From positions 1-60,948 of the forward strand of contig JAEYOV010000026.1 of assembly GCA_023411395.1 (NCBI GenBank): DNA of 60,948 nt, written 5' to 3'. Both the position numbers and the translations under genes were made by a program. The stretch is from Bacillota bacterium (GTDB lineage Bacteria; Bacillota; Clostridia; Christensenellales; Aristaeellaceae). Below are positions 1-7,990 of the stretch, in pieces (position 1 is the stretch's first letter; each line of letters begins with the position of its first letter). Under the pieces are notes generated by a model, which had not been told where the DNA came from, did not search any database, and saw only the letters and a list, made by a program, of their open reading frames with translations.

Positions 1-112
1 GGCGCTCGGGTTGCTCCTCAGCGTTGCCCTATCCTCCCCTGCGGTAAAGCACATTTAGTATAGCATTAATATCTATCTTACTGGAATACCAAAAACCCAA
101 ATTGTCCTTGAC

Positions 113-1162
113 ATGGGGTACACTATAAATGAGGATTGGCAGGCATACATCTTCCGCGTGGAAAAGGAAGCACTGGATGCCTTTCAGTTTGACGGCTGGC
201 ACGGGGACACCATGGGCGAGTACGGCCGGATACAGACGCCGGAGGGAAACGAACTGGGCGTTGACGAAAATGGCAGGCCTATCCGTTTTGTCAAGGATGG
301 CTACACCATCTTCCTGAACAAGGCCAAGGAAGCCCTGGGCAGCAAATATATGGATTTTAATCCTGTGGGGGCGCAGGGCATCGAAAAAGTCAACGCAAGC
401 CATGTGGATGTACTGTACGCAGAGTTCTGGCCCTGGGAAAAAAGCCGCTGGGGTCAGCACTACGACACCTACAATGCTCTCCAGCAGGAAATATTCGCCG
501 CTGCAAAAGAAAGCGGCGGCAAGTCCCTGGTGGTGGCCGGCTACATCAACTACAAAGCGCCGGGAGAGTACTTCAATCCTGCCGCGGTGCTGTTGATGGA
601 CGCGGTGGTGTTTTCCTCCGGCGGAGCCCGCATCGAGCTTGGCAACGGTGACAACATGCTCTCCAACGAATACTTCCCCGGTGACAGCGCAAAGAAAATG
701 GGGAAGGAATTGCAGGGGAAAGTTCGCCGGATGTACGACTTCATCACCGCCTATGAAAACCTGTTAAGAGGCGGGCCGATGCCGGTTACGCGCAGCATCC
801 AGCTTCATGGCGTCCGCCAATCCTCCACCGGCGCAGGGGACGCCGTATGGGCTTTTGCCGCGGCGAAGGAAGGCTGTGAGATGCTGCATCTCATCAACCT
901 CACCGGCACCGACAATTTATGGCGCGACGAAAATCAAACAAAGCCCGAGCCTACACCCCAAGGTGCCATTCCGGTTCGCTACTATACGGAATCCAATGTG
1001 GCGGCGGTATTCATGGCCTCCCCCGACGGGGAGGATATCACCCCCCAGGAGCTGCCTTTTGAATTCGGCACAGATGAAAAAGGTCGATACATCACTTTCA
1101 CGGTACCCTCGCTTATCTACTGGGACATGGTATTTATGCGCTTGGAGGGAACTGCTGATTGA
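113..1162 (+). CDS. GH66 family glycosidase (dextranase type), 5'-truncated
   Basis: The protein resembles the catalytic part of glycoside hydrolase family 66 (endo-dextranases and cycloisomaltooligosaccharide glucanotransferases, alpha-1,6-glucans). The FDGWHGDT motif (residues 26-33) and the LYAEFWPW segment around Glu104 correspond to the family's nucleophile and acid/base regions. Family members usually have 550 residues or more, with an N-terminal beta domain and the first barrel strands ahead of this motif. Here only about 25 residues precede it. The frame can extend upstream to codon 59 but is closed by TAG at 56-58, and the other two forward frames also stop before position 64. There is no signal peptide and no clear ribosome binding site. 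It is therefore probably a decayed or 5'-deleted gene; a product, if made, would be intracellular and likely inactive. It lies 281 bp ahead of a sugar ABC importer, suggesting an isomaltooligosaccharide locus. Confidence 0.7.
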   Translation: MGYTINEDWQAYIFRVEKEALDAFQFDGWHGDTMGEYGRIQTPEGNELGVDENGRPIRFVKDGYTIFLNKAKEALGSKYMDFNPVGAQGIEKVNASHVDVLYAEFWPWEKSRWGQHYDTYNALQQEIFAAAKESGGKSLVVAGYINYKAPGEYFNPAAVLLMDAVVFSSGGARIELGNGDNMLSNEYFPGDSAKKMGKELQGKVRRMYDFITAYENLLRGGPMPVTRSIQLHGVRQSSTGAGDAVWAFAAAKEGCEMLHLINLTGTDNLWRDENQTKPEPTPQGAIPVRYYTESNVAAVFMASPDGEDITPQELPFEFGTDEKGRYITFTVPSLIYWDMVFMRLEGTAD

Positions 1163-1239
1163 ATGAGGATGGGCAAACCGCGAGACGATTTTTTGACTCC
1201 GCAAGGAGCCAGAAGGAAGCCGTAGCAGCGCTACGGCGA

Positions 1240-1356
1240 CCAGATGGGCTCTGGAACATCGCCCCCGCCTGTGGCGGAAATGGGCGATGTGAAGGAGGCT
1301 TGCGAAACGAGCAGTGCGAGCGGAAGCGAAGCAATGCGACGATCGAGCAAGCTGGG
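1240..1356. repeat. Stem-loop repeat, long form (diverged)
   Basis: This sequence between the GH66 remnant and the binding-protein gene is a diverged copy of the window's long stem-loop repeat. It keeps the recognisable blocks CAGATGGG, GCCTGTGGCGG, GCGAAACGAGCA and GCGACGAT in the same order as at 36071-36190 and, on the other strand, 28199-28362. Short open frames crossing it are products of its composition, not genes. The rest of 1163-1443 holds only the ribosome binding site of the next gene. Confidence 0.6.
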
Positions 1357-1443
1357 TAGCGGAGGTGGAAAAGCGGCCGCCGGGTTGTCAGCCGAATCAA
1401 TCAGCACTTCCCTGACGCATGAGTAATAGAAAGGAGATTTCCC

Positions 1444-2646
1444 ATGAAAAAGCTTGTCAGTCTTTTGCTGGTCTTGACCATGGTGTTGACCTTCGCATCC
1501 GCAATGGCGGAAGGAAAAACGAAAATCGTCTTCTGGCACACCTACGGCGACGCGGAAACGCCCATTCTGGAAAATGAAATCATCCCCGTGTTTGAAGCTG
1601 CCTACCCCGAGTTCGAGGTCGAGGCCGTCCGCCAGGATGGCGGCCAGTTCAACCAGATGCTGGTGGCCGCCTTCGGCACCGGCAACGTGCCGGATGTAGC
1701 CCGTGTAGACATCGTGCAGACCAGCGCCTATGCCAAGCTGGGCGGCATCGTGCCCCTGGACGAAATGGAAGGCTTTGCGGCCCTCAAGGATGCCGTGCTG
1801 GAAGGCCCCCTGTCCACCAGCCTTTACAATGGCAAATACTACGGCTTGCCGCTTAACACCAACTGCAAGGCCGCCGTCATGAACATGAACATCATGGCCG
1901 AGCTGGGCTTCATAGAGCCGCCGGCCACCATGGAGGAGTTCATTGCAGCCAGCCTCGAAAAGAAGCCCGGTACCCCCACCATCAATGTCTCCGGCGTGGG
2001 CGACTGGGATATGTACCCCTACTTCTGGCTCTTTGGCGGCGTGCTCACGGACGAGGGCTTTTTGAAGGCCTCCGGCTATATGGACAGCGAGCAGAGCGTG
2101 AAGGCCGTTGCGAAGCTTGTGGAACTGCATGACCAGGGCGTGTTCACCATCCGGGATGTGGACGGAACGCCCGATGCCTGGGACGGCATCAACAGCCAGT
2201 ACGCCATGTTCTTTGAAGGCCCCTGGTACCCCTTCAACACGGAAAACAAGATCATGCCGGCCACCATCCCCACCTATGAAGGACGCACCGCCTCCGTGGT
2301 CGGCGGCGAGAACATCGTTCTGTTCCATGGCAGCCAGAAGCAGGCGGCTGCCTGGGAATTTACAAAGTTCATGCTCACCGAGGAAGTGCAACTGAAGCTC
2401 CTCACCGTGGGCGTCATCCCCACCCTCAAATCCTGTGTGGAATCCGACCAGGTACAGGCCGATCCCAAATGGAGCGTCTACATGAAGCAGCTTGAAACCG
2501 CCAAGAGCCGCATCCCCACCCCGCAAGCCTCCACCGTGGGCCAGTACTGGAGCGATGCCATGAACATGATCTTCCTGGAAGGCGCCGATATCCAGCAGAC
2601 GCTCACCGATACCGCCGCTTTGATCGACGCGGAGTTGGTCAAGTAA
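1444..2646 (+). CDS. Sugar ABC transporter substrate-binding protein (family 1)
   Basis: Extracellular solute-binding protein of the MalE-like family 1, 400 residues. It captures a sugar or oligosaccharide outside the membrane and delivers it to the permease pair encoded at 2956-4769. The N-terminus has a basic start (MKK), a hydrophobic core and an Ala-X-Ala-like site (SAMAEG) near residue 22. There is no lipobox cysteine, so processing by signal peptidase I rather than lipoprotein anchoring is predicted. The body shows typical family features: VFWHTYGD at the mature start, a YGLPLNTN hinge segment and a GPWYPF segment. The start is supported by AAAGGAG about 7 nt upstream. The preceding GH66 remnant and the downstream glycosidase suggest alpha-glucan-derived oligosaccharides, but the ligand is not readable from sequence. 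Confidence 0.88.
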   Translation: MKKLVSLLLVLTMVLTFASAMAEGKTKIVFWHTYGDAETPILENEIIPVFEAAYPEFEVEAVRQDGGQFNQMLVAAFGTGNVPDVARVDIVQTSAYAKLGGIVPLDEMEGFAALKDAVLEGPLSTSLYNGKYYGLPLNTNCKAAVMNMNIMAELGFIEPPATMEEFIAASLEKKPGTPTINVSGVGDWDMYPYFWLFGGVLTDEGFLKASGYMDSEQSVKAVAKLVELHDQGVFTIRDVDGTPDAWDGINSQYAMFFEGPWYPFNTENKIMPATIPTYEGRTASVVGGENIVLFHGSQKQAAAWEFTKFMLTEEVQLKLLTVGVIPTLKSCVESDQVQADPKWSVYMKQLETAKSRIPTPQASTVGQYWSDAMNMIFLEGADIQQTLTDTAALIDAELVK

Positions 2647-2647
2647 A

Positions 2648-2736
2648 CCAGGGGACTCCGTCCCCTGGACCCCTGCCCAAGGGATTTCATCCCTTGGGAA
2701 TCCCTTTTTGCCTGCGGCAAATTATGCCGCAGGCAA
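2648..2736 (+). repeat. Three hairpins after binding-protein gene (double-hairpin repeat plus palindrome)
   Basis: Immediately after the stop codon are three perfect or near-perfect hairpins: CCAGGGGAC/GTCCCCTGG (2648-2668), CCCAAGGGAT/ATCCCTTGGG (2676-2698) followed by TCCCTTTTT, and TTGCCTGCGGCA/TGCCGCAGGCAA (2708-2736). The first two form the double-hairpin repeat seen also at 2893-2939, 14370-14420, 28401-28459 and 30173-30222. The T-run after the second hairpin makes it a plausible leaky terminator or 3'-end stabiliser, which would favour binding-protein mRNA over permease mRNA. Confidence 0.65.
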
Positions 2737-2764
2737 TAGGGGATTATGGCTACCGTATAAGTTG

Positions 2765-2830
2765 CAAGATGGCATCCGAAGGTCCAGGGCGATCGGAAAG
2801 CCCTGGTCGCGCCCGCAGGCGCGAAATCCT
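2765..2830 (-). repeat. Stem-loop repeat, short form
   Basis: A short-form copy of the window's stem-loop repeat in reverse orientation. It contains a CCAGGGC/GCCCTGG stem and a second stem GCGCCCGCAGGCGC. The flank GGCATCCGAAGG also matches the edge of the long copy at 18146-18326. Together with the hairpins on either side it fills the 309-bp gap between the binding protein and the first permease; no gene is present there. Confidence 0.6.
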
Positions 2831-2892
2831 TCTTCTTGTTGCACAAACGTAGGCATGGTATACATGTGGCATGATAGACCCCAAGTGGGATT

Positions 2893-2939
2893 CTAAAGGG
2901 ATGTATCCCTTTAGCGGGGTCCAGGGGCCGCGCCCTTGG
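2893..2939 (+). repeat. Double-hairpin repeat ahead of permease gene
   Basis: Two adjacent hairpins, CTAAAGGGAT/ATCCCTTTAG (2893-2914) and CCAGGGGC/GCCCTTGG (2921-2939), lie directly upstream of the permease ribosome binding site (AAGGAGGG). The same architecture precedes the permease gene of the second importer at 14370-14420. Confidence 0.65.
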
Positions 2940-2955
2940 GCAAGGAGGGAAAAGC

Positions 2956-3906
2956 GTGGAACAGTCTCCTCTAATGATTCAAATTCAAAAAAAGCAGCAA
3001 CGGTGCCTAACGCGCACGCGCCTTCACAACCTGCTCCCGGCGGCTCCCTTTGTATTGCCGGGGCTTGTTCTGGCATGCGTTTTTGTCATCTATCCCATGC
3101 TGTTCAACATCCGCATCAGCTTTTCCAATTACCAAATTGTTCAGCGTACCATAACCTTTATTGGGTTTGACAATTACATCGCATTGTTTACCGAACCCCA
3201 GGGCCGGCTGTTTGTCGCCATCCGCAACAATTTTCTGTACGCCATCATTACCACGCCTTTCATTCTGTTTTTCGGGCTGTTGTTTGCCGTGCTGGTGAAT
3301 AACCTGCATCGGGCCCGTATGGCCTTCCGCACCTTCTTTTATCTGCCGGTGATTACAAGCTGGGTTATAGTGGGCATGGTGTTTGCCTATATGTTCAACT
3401 CCGGCCAGCGGGGGCTTGTCAACTATCTGCTGGTGGATGTGTTCCATATTACAGAGGATTACGTACCCTGGCTGCAAAAGACCTGGACGGGCAATACGGT
3501 CATCTGGATCATGGGCATCTGGAAGAACATCGGCTGGTCCATGATCATATACCTGGCGGGGCTGCAGACCATCTCTTCGGAGCTGTACGAGGCCGCCGGG
3601 ATAGAGGGCGCGGGGCCGGTGGCAAAATTCCGCTACATCACCGTGCCGCTGCTCAAAAACACCACATTTTATGTGATGGTGAATATGCTCATCGGCGCGT
3701 TCAACGTGTTTTTGCAGGTGCTTTTGTTAACCAGTGGCAACCCCAGGGGCACCACCTCCGTATTGCAGTACCTGCTGTACGACAAGTCCTTCAACCTCTT
3801 TGAGTTTGGCCAGGGGGCGGCCATCGGCCTGATTACGGCAACCTTGGTGCTTCTGACAACGCTGATACTCAACCGGGTATTCCGCACGGAAGGGGGCAAG
3901 GCCTGA
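2956..3906 (+). CDS. ABC transporter permease, MalF/UgpA type
   Basis: Integral membrane permease of a carbohydrate (CUT1) importer, 316 residues. About six hydrophobic segments are visible: residues ~30-55, 95-125, 130-155, 185-205, 235-260 and 285-305. The loop EAAGIEGAGPVAKF matches the EAA motif that contacts the ATPase. It would form the pore together with the next gene product and receive substrate from the binding protein at 1444-2646. The start is GTG behind AAGGAGGG. Its stop overlaps the next ATG by one base, so the two permeases are translationally coupled. No ATPase gene is nearby; a shared MsmX-like ATPase elsewhere is the usual solution. Confidence 0.88.
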   Translation: MEQSPLMIQIQKKQQRCLTRTRLHNLLPAAPFVLPGLVLACVFVIYPMLFNIRISFSNYQIVQRTITFIGFDNYIALFTEPQGRLFVAIRNNFLYAIITTPFILFFGLLFAVLVNNLHRARMAFRTFFYLPVITSWVIVGMVFAYMFNSGQRGLVNYLLVDVFHITEDYVPWLQKTWTGNTVIWIMGIWKNIGWSMIIYLAGLQTISSELYEAAGIEGAGPVAKFRYITVPLLKNTTFYVMVNMLIGAFNVFLQVLLLTSGNPRGTTSVLQYLLYDKSFNLFEFGQGAAIGLITATLVLLTTLILNRVFRTEGGKA

Positions 3907-4769
3907 TGATATCGATCCGCCTGTCCCGCGTGCTGTTCTGGCTGCTGTTGATCTCATGCGCCGCCGTTTTCGTGCTGCCATATCTGTTCATGATCACCAA
4001 CTCCTTTGAGGAGTTCAGCTACGTGCTGCCTTATCCGCCCAAGATATTCCCCTCCCGCCTGAACTTCTCGGCTTACGAGCATGTACTCACCCAATCAAAC
4101 CTGCCGCAGGCGGCCTTGAACAGCATCATCATCACCACCTGCACCATGGTCTTTGTGGTCTTGATCTCCTCTCTGTCCGCGTACGGCTTTGCCCGCATCG
4201 ACTTTTTCGGCCGGGAGGCGCTTTTCAGAATTTATCTGTTTACGCTGATGCTTCCGGGATTTTTGAGCATCATTCCCCAGGTGCTTGTATTGCAGGGGAT
4301 CAGCCTGCCATGGATGAATGGCGGAAACGGCCTGATGGGCACCAGGGCGGGGCTGATTCTTTTGTATGTGGGTACCGGCGTGTGCGGCAACACCTTCTTT
4401 TTGCGGGGACATTTTGCGGCGCTGCCCAAGGAGCTGGAAGAATCCGTGCGTATCGACGGCGGCGGCCATTTCACCACCTTCTTCAAGGTGCTGCTTCCCC
4501 TGGCGCTGCCGGCCATCGGCACGCTGGCCATCTTTTGCTTTCAGGGTACCTGGGAGGATTTCTTTACCGCGAAGATCGTATTGGGCGGTGTGCAGCGTTA
4601 TATCACCCTTCCGCTAATGATACAAACGCTGCGCGGCCAGCACGCCACCAGGTGGGAATGGATTTTCGCCGCTTCCATCCTGGTTCAAATACCAATCCTC
4701 ATCCTGTTTGTGACCTTCCAAAAGAAATTTGTCGTCTCCGGCCTCTCCGAAGGCTCCGTGAAGGCGTAA
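3906..4769 (+). CDS. ABC transporter permease, MalG/UgpE type
   Basis: Second membrane subunit of the CUT1 importer, 287 residues. Hydrophobic segments lie near residues 8-30, 75-100, 110-130, 145-165, 195-215 and 250-275, and the EAA-type loop reads ELEESVRIDGGGHFTTF. It starts with ATG overlapping the stop of the upstream permease by one base (TGATG arrangement), so the pair is made together. The downstream glycosidase gene starts 12 bp after its stop, which places the importer and the enzyme in one operon. Confidence 0.88.
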   Translation: MISIRLSRVLFWLLLISCAAVFVLPYLFMITNSFEEFSYVLPYPPKIFPSRLNFSAYEHVLTQSNLPQAALNSIIITTCTMVFVVLISSLSAYGFARIDFFGREALFRIYLFTLMLPGFLSIIPQVLVLQGISLPWMNGGNGLMGTRAGLILLYVGTGVCGNTFFLRGHFAALPKELEESVRIDGGGHFTTFFKVLLPLALPAIGTLAIFCFQGTWEDFFTAKIVLGGVQRYITLPLMIQTLRGQHATRWEWIFAASILVQIPILILFVTFQKKFVVSGLSEGSVKA

Positions 4770-4781
4770 AGGGGTAAACGT

Positions 4782-6572
4782 ATGAAAGAAAAATACCAGG
4801 TAACAGGCAGTGAGTACCTTTCCCTGCCCACGCTTCGTGAGCGTGACGGGTCGGTGGAGGGGCTGACCTTTCTTCACATGGGCGCCAAGGGGATGCTGGA
4901 GCTGAAGGGCGATGAGAGCACGCCGCTTCTGCGCCCGTTTGTCACGGTGGATGGGCAGGAAATAGCCCTTGAGGATGTCAGCTGGAGCCGGGAGCATTAT
5001 TGGATACCATCTTTTTCTGCCCGGGCCGGAACGCTGCATGTTACTGGCACTGTGCTGTGTCCCTTGAACGAACGGGCTTTTTTCTTTAGGCTCAAGCTTA
5101 GCAATAACGGGCAAAGCTCCGTCCGTTGCGGTGCTGGCATTATGGGCTGCTGGGCTCAAACGCTGCATGAGGTGAACGAGGCCAAACCTGTTGGCGGGCA
5201 GATATACCTTAATCAAAGCAACTGGAACCACCACTTTGTGATGGAAATGCGAACGGGGCTGCCGCTGTTTGCCTGGGCACCCATCTTTGAGGATGATGTG
5301 AAGGAGCATAGCGAGCAGGCGGCTGACGGGTCTATCCGCTTTACCTTGGAACGGGTATGGGACTTAAAACCCGGTGGGGAAGCGGCGGTGGACTATATTT
5401 TTGGCCTGGGGTATGAGGAAGTGGCCGCGTCCACCAGCGCCAAGGAGCTATACCGCCGCGGCTTTGACAAAATGCATGGCGAAACATGTGCATGGCTTTC
5501 AATGCGCGAAAGGAATCTTCATGATGAAAAGCTGAAAGAAATCCTGAATACCAACATGTTCTTCAGCTTCTTCTTCGCCTCCGACCGGACGCTGGACACA
5601 GAGGAATTTGTATTGATGACCTCCCGCAGCCCCAGGTACTACGTCTCCTGCGCCTATTGGGACAGGGACAGCCTGCTCTGGAGCTTCCCGGCCATATTGA
5701 TGGCGGACAAGGAATACGCCAAGGAAATTTTAAAGTATGTCTTCACAAAGCAGATACGAAATGTGGGCATCCACAGCCGGTTCATTGACGGCACCGTGCT
5801 GGAGCCGGGGTTTGAATTGGATGAGCTGTGTGCGCCCTTGATTGCCCTGGAAAAATACCTGCAGGAAACCTGCGACGAATCCTTTTTGACGGAACGTTCT
5901 ATCCAGGACGGCATCTGGCACATTTTGCGCATTCTGGATACAAAAAAGCATCCGGAGCTGGAACTGTATGAAACATTTCTCCAGCCCACGGATGATACCC
6001 ACGTCTACCCCTACCTCACCTATGATAATGTGCTGGTTTGGCGTGTACTCACAGACCTTTCCAAGCGCCTTTACAGCCCTGATTTATTGAGCCGGGCGGA
6101 GCGTTTGCGGGAGGCAATTTTAAGCCATTTCATCAAGGAACGGGACGGAAAGCGGTTCTTCTGCTGGTCGGCGGATTTATGCGGGCGGTACGATATGTAC
6201 GACGAACCGCCGGGGAGTTTGCTGCTGCTAAGCTTTTACGGCTTCTGTGAGCCCGATGACCCCGTGTATTTGAACACCTGCGCCATGATCCGCGACCCTG
6301 GTTACCGCTATTCCTTTGCGGGCAAGCATATCGCGGAGATCGGCTGCGCCCACGCACCGCATCCCTGGGTGCTGTCCATTGCCAACAGCCTGCTGTGCGG
6401 CCACAAGGAAACGGCGAAGGAGCATCTTCTGCGCACGGAAATGGACAACGGCATCGCCTGCGAAAGCGTCCATGAGGAAACGGGGGAGTGTACTACCGGG
6501 GAAGCCTTTGCCACCTGCGCGGGATTTCTGGCTTATGCGTTGGATACGGCGTTTGCGAAGGATGAAAAGTAG
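4782..6572 (+). CDS. Six-hairpin glycosidase, GH125-like, with N-terminal beta domain
   Basis: Cytoplasmic glycosidase of 596 residues without a signal peptide. The N-terminal ~210 residues look like a beta-sandwich; the remainder looks like an (alpha/alpha)6 barrel. The C-terminal half resembles glycoside hydrolase family 125 and related six-hairpin enzymes: AYWDRDSLLWSFPAIL, ELDELCAPLIALEKY, DEPPGSLLLLSFYGF, IGCAHAPHPW and ACESVHEETG. Known GH125 enzymes are exo-alpha-1,6-mannosidases, but the N-terminal beta domain is more like that of glucoamylase-type enzymes, so substrate specificity is uncertain. It is coupled to the importer (12-bp gap, GGGG-type ribosome binding site) and probably cleaves the imported oligosaccharide. 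The GH66 remnant upstream points to alpha-1,6-linked glucans; mannans remain possible. Confidence 0.65.
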   Translation: MKEKYQVTGSEYLSLPTLRERDGSVEGLTFLHMGAKGMLELKGDESTPLLRPFVTVDGQEIALEDVSWSREHYWIPSFSARAGTLHVTGTVLCPLNERAFFFRLKLSNNGQSSVRCGAGIMGCWAQTLHEVNEAKPVGGQIYLNQSNWNHHFVMEMRTGLPLFAWAPIFEDDVKEHSEQAADGSIRFTLERVWDLKPGGEAAVDYIFGLGYEEVAASTSAKELYRRGFDKMHGETCAWLSMRERNLHDEKLKEILNTNMFFSFFFASDRTLDTEEFVLMTSRSPRYYVSCAYWDRDSLLWSFPAILMADKEYAKEILKYVFTKQIRNVGIHSRFIDGTVLEPGFELDELCAPLIALEKYLQETCDESFLTERSIQDGIWHILRILDTKKHPELELYETFLQPTDDTHVYPYLTYDNVLVWRVLTDLSKRLYSPDLLSRAERLREAILSHFIKERDGKRFFCWSADLCGRYDMYDEPPGSLLLLSFYGFCEPDDPVYLNTCAMIRDPGYRYSFAGKHIAEIGCAHAPHPWVLSIANSLLCGHKETAKEHLLRTEMDNGIACESVHEETGECTTGEAFATCAGFLAYALDTAFAKDEK

Positions 6573-6643
6573 GTAAAATCTACTGTCAAAACAGAAGTAA
6601 CGAATTTCACAATCACCGGCAGAGAAGCCAATGAACAAACGAC

Positions 6644-6724
6644 GCCGTAGGGGCGATGATTATCGCCCGCCGAGTTAGGCATCCTGACCGTGGCATGCGG
6701 GCGATTAATAATCGCCCCTACGGC
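6644..6724. repeat. REPIN-like inverted pair of GGGGCGAT palindromes
   Basis: Two copies of an imperfect palindrome face each other: 6644-6671 (GTAGGGGCGAT...ATCGCCCGCC) and 6697-6724 (GCGGGCGAT...ATCGCCCCTAC). The outer and inner arms are mutual reverse complements, so the whole 81 bp can fold into one long hairpin. The family recurs at 48271-48396 and 50192-50293, and in a GAAC variant around the RAYT gene at 20097. The flanking block CAGAGAAGCCAA occurs on both sides (near 6620 and 6770). Nothing else is evident in the 432-bp gap 6573-7005 apart from the terminator at 6945-6982. Confidence 0.75.
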
Positions 6725-6944
6725 TTTCAGGCGAAGATGAATGAGTTTGCCAAGCAATCAAAATCCCCAGCAGAGAAGCCAACAAACATAAGGCTTCGTA
6801 GGTCTATTTTTACTTTCTCGCTTAAGTTTCGCATCCAGGATGCGAAAATTGTGCATCACGTAATCTTCCATATTCCGTTACTTCTGTAGTTGTCGTCCAA
6901 TTAGCTATTTTAGATGATTAATCTGAAAGTTTTTGGGGATGGGT

Positions 6945-6982
6945 GCGGGAAGGGGGATTTTTTCAAAAATCCTCCTTCCCGC
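6945..6982 (-). terminator. Hairpin terminator of AraC gene
   Basis: GCGGGAAGG (6945-6953) pairs with CCTTCCCGC (6974-6982), with an A/T-rich inner stem. It sits 24 bp beyond the stop codon of the minus-strand AraC gene. The same GGGTGCGGG-hairpin design with a TTTTTCAAAA core recurs at 37419-37456. Confidence 0.6.
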
Positions 6983-7005
6983 TTCATTTTTCCGTCGTGC
7001 TCCCG

Positions 7006-7857
7006 TTACCTCGCGTTGTGCAGCGCGTACTGCTTGGGGGTGATGCCCACCAGGCGGGTGAAGAGGGTGACGAAGTTGGTATAGTCGTTGAAGCCGCTTT
7101 GCTCGCAGGCTTCCGCTACAGTTAGCCCTGCGCCCAGGCGGGCCTTGGCGATTGAGATACGCCGTGCGGTGATATATTTGTTGATGGTGGTGCCTGTTTC
7201 CGCCTTGAAGATGCGGCAGATGTAGGCCTGGCTCAGGAACATGCTGTCCGCCAGCACGGAAAGGGTGATGCGCTCCTCGATATGGGCGTTGATGTAGGCG
7301 ACGATCTTTTCCACCACGGGGTGGTACTGGTATTCCGCTGCCTTTTCTTCCTCCGCGCCATACAGGCGGTTGACCAATATCATCAGCTCGGTGAAGAGGG
7401 CGTTTTCCATCAGGTCGGCGCCATAGCCCTTTACCTCCTGCAGCTTGTGGATCAGGTACAGAAAGCGGCTTTGGCTCTCCGGGGGCAGAGGCAGCTTGCA
7501 GCCGAAATGGCCTTCCCGCCGCTGGAAGCATTGGGTCAGGTCGGTTTCCCGGCTGGACAAGGCTTTCAAATAGTCCGGATGGATGGACAGCACGATCCGC
7601 TCATGGGAATCGTCATCCACCCGGGAAACGCAGTGGCTTTCATAATTGTTGATCATGAACAGATCGCCGGGGTTCACGGGGTAGCAGGTATTGTCGATCA
7701 AAAACTGCTTGCCCCCGGAGATGGAATAGTATAATTCATAGCAGTCGTGTATGTGCATGGCCATTGTCTTTTCTTCCTGCAAAAGGTGGGCGATGGCAAA
7801 CCGGCGGCTCGTTTGGCATTTTTCAATGGCCTCATGGCAGGAGTACATTTCTTTCAT
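7006..7857 (-). CDS. AraC family transcriptional regulator (cupin sensor plus HTH)
   Basis: DNA-binding regulator of 283 residues. Residues ~20-150 form a cupin-type ligand-binding domain (HIHDCYELYYSISG, then NPGDLFMINNYESHCV). Residues ~185-280 form the double helix-turn-helix AraC domain (LADSMFLSQAYICRIFKAETGT, then GFNDYTNFVTLF). It is transcribed divergently from kduI, 133 bp away, and most likely controls that gene and the following dehydrogenase gene in response to a sugar acid. The start ATG is preceded by a GGGGGAAT stretch that can serve as a ribosome binding site. Confidence 0.88.
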   Translation of the reverse strand: MKEMYSCHEAIEKCQTSRRFAIAHLLQEEKTMAMHIHDCYELYYSISGGKQFLIDNTCYPVNPGDLFMINNYESHCVSRVDDDSHERIVLSIHPDYLKALSSRETDLTQCFQRREGHFGCKLPLPPESQSRFLYLIHKLQEVKGYGADLMENALFTELMILVNRLYGAEEEKAAEYQYHPVVEKIVAYINAHIEERITLSVLADSMFLSQAYICRIFKAETGTTINKYITARRISIAKARLGAGLTVAEACEQSGFNDYTNFVTLFTRLVGITPKQYALHNAR

Positions 7858-7935
7858 GCAATTCCCCCTTATGGGACATTATATCAGATACACAAGATTC
7901 GAGGCAATATATACAAGGATTTTCGCATTATTGAA

Positions 7936-7944
7936 TGGTATAAT
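7936..7944 (+). promoter_or_regulatory. Extended -10 promoter element of kduI
   Basis: TGGTATAAT at 7936-7944 is a perfect extended -10 element 47 bp ahead of the kduI start. No good -35 box lies 17 bp upstream, as expected for a promoter that needs an activator. The divergent AraC regulator is the obvious candidate. Confidence 0.55.
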
Positions 7945-7990
7945 AAGCTCAAGAATGGAATATCAGCAGACAAACAAAGGAGTGAATGCT

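Noticed and set aside
1231..2526. 431-residue minus-strand open frame
   Set aside because: Antisense to the substrate-binding protein gene, which has a signal peptide, ribosome binding site and family motifs; composition is typical of a GC-rich shadow frame.
7282..7734. 150-residue plus-strand open frame
   Set aside because: Antisense to the AraC/cupin regulator with no recognised domain.
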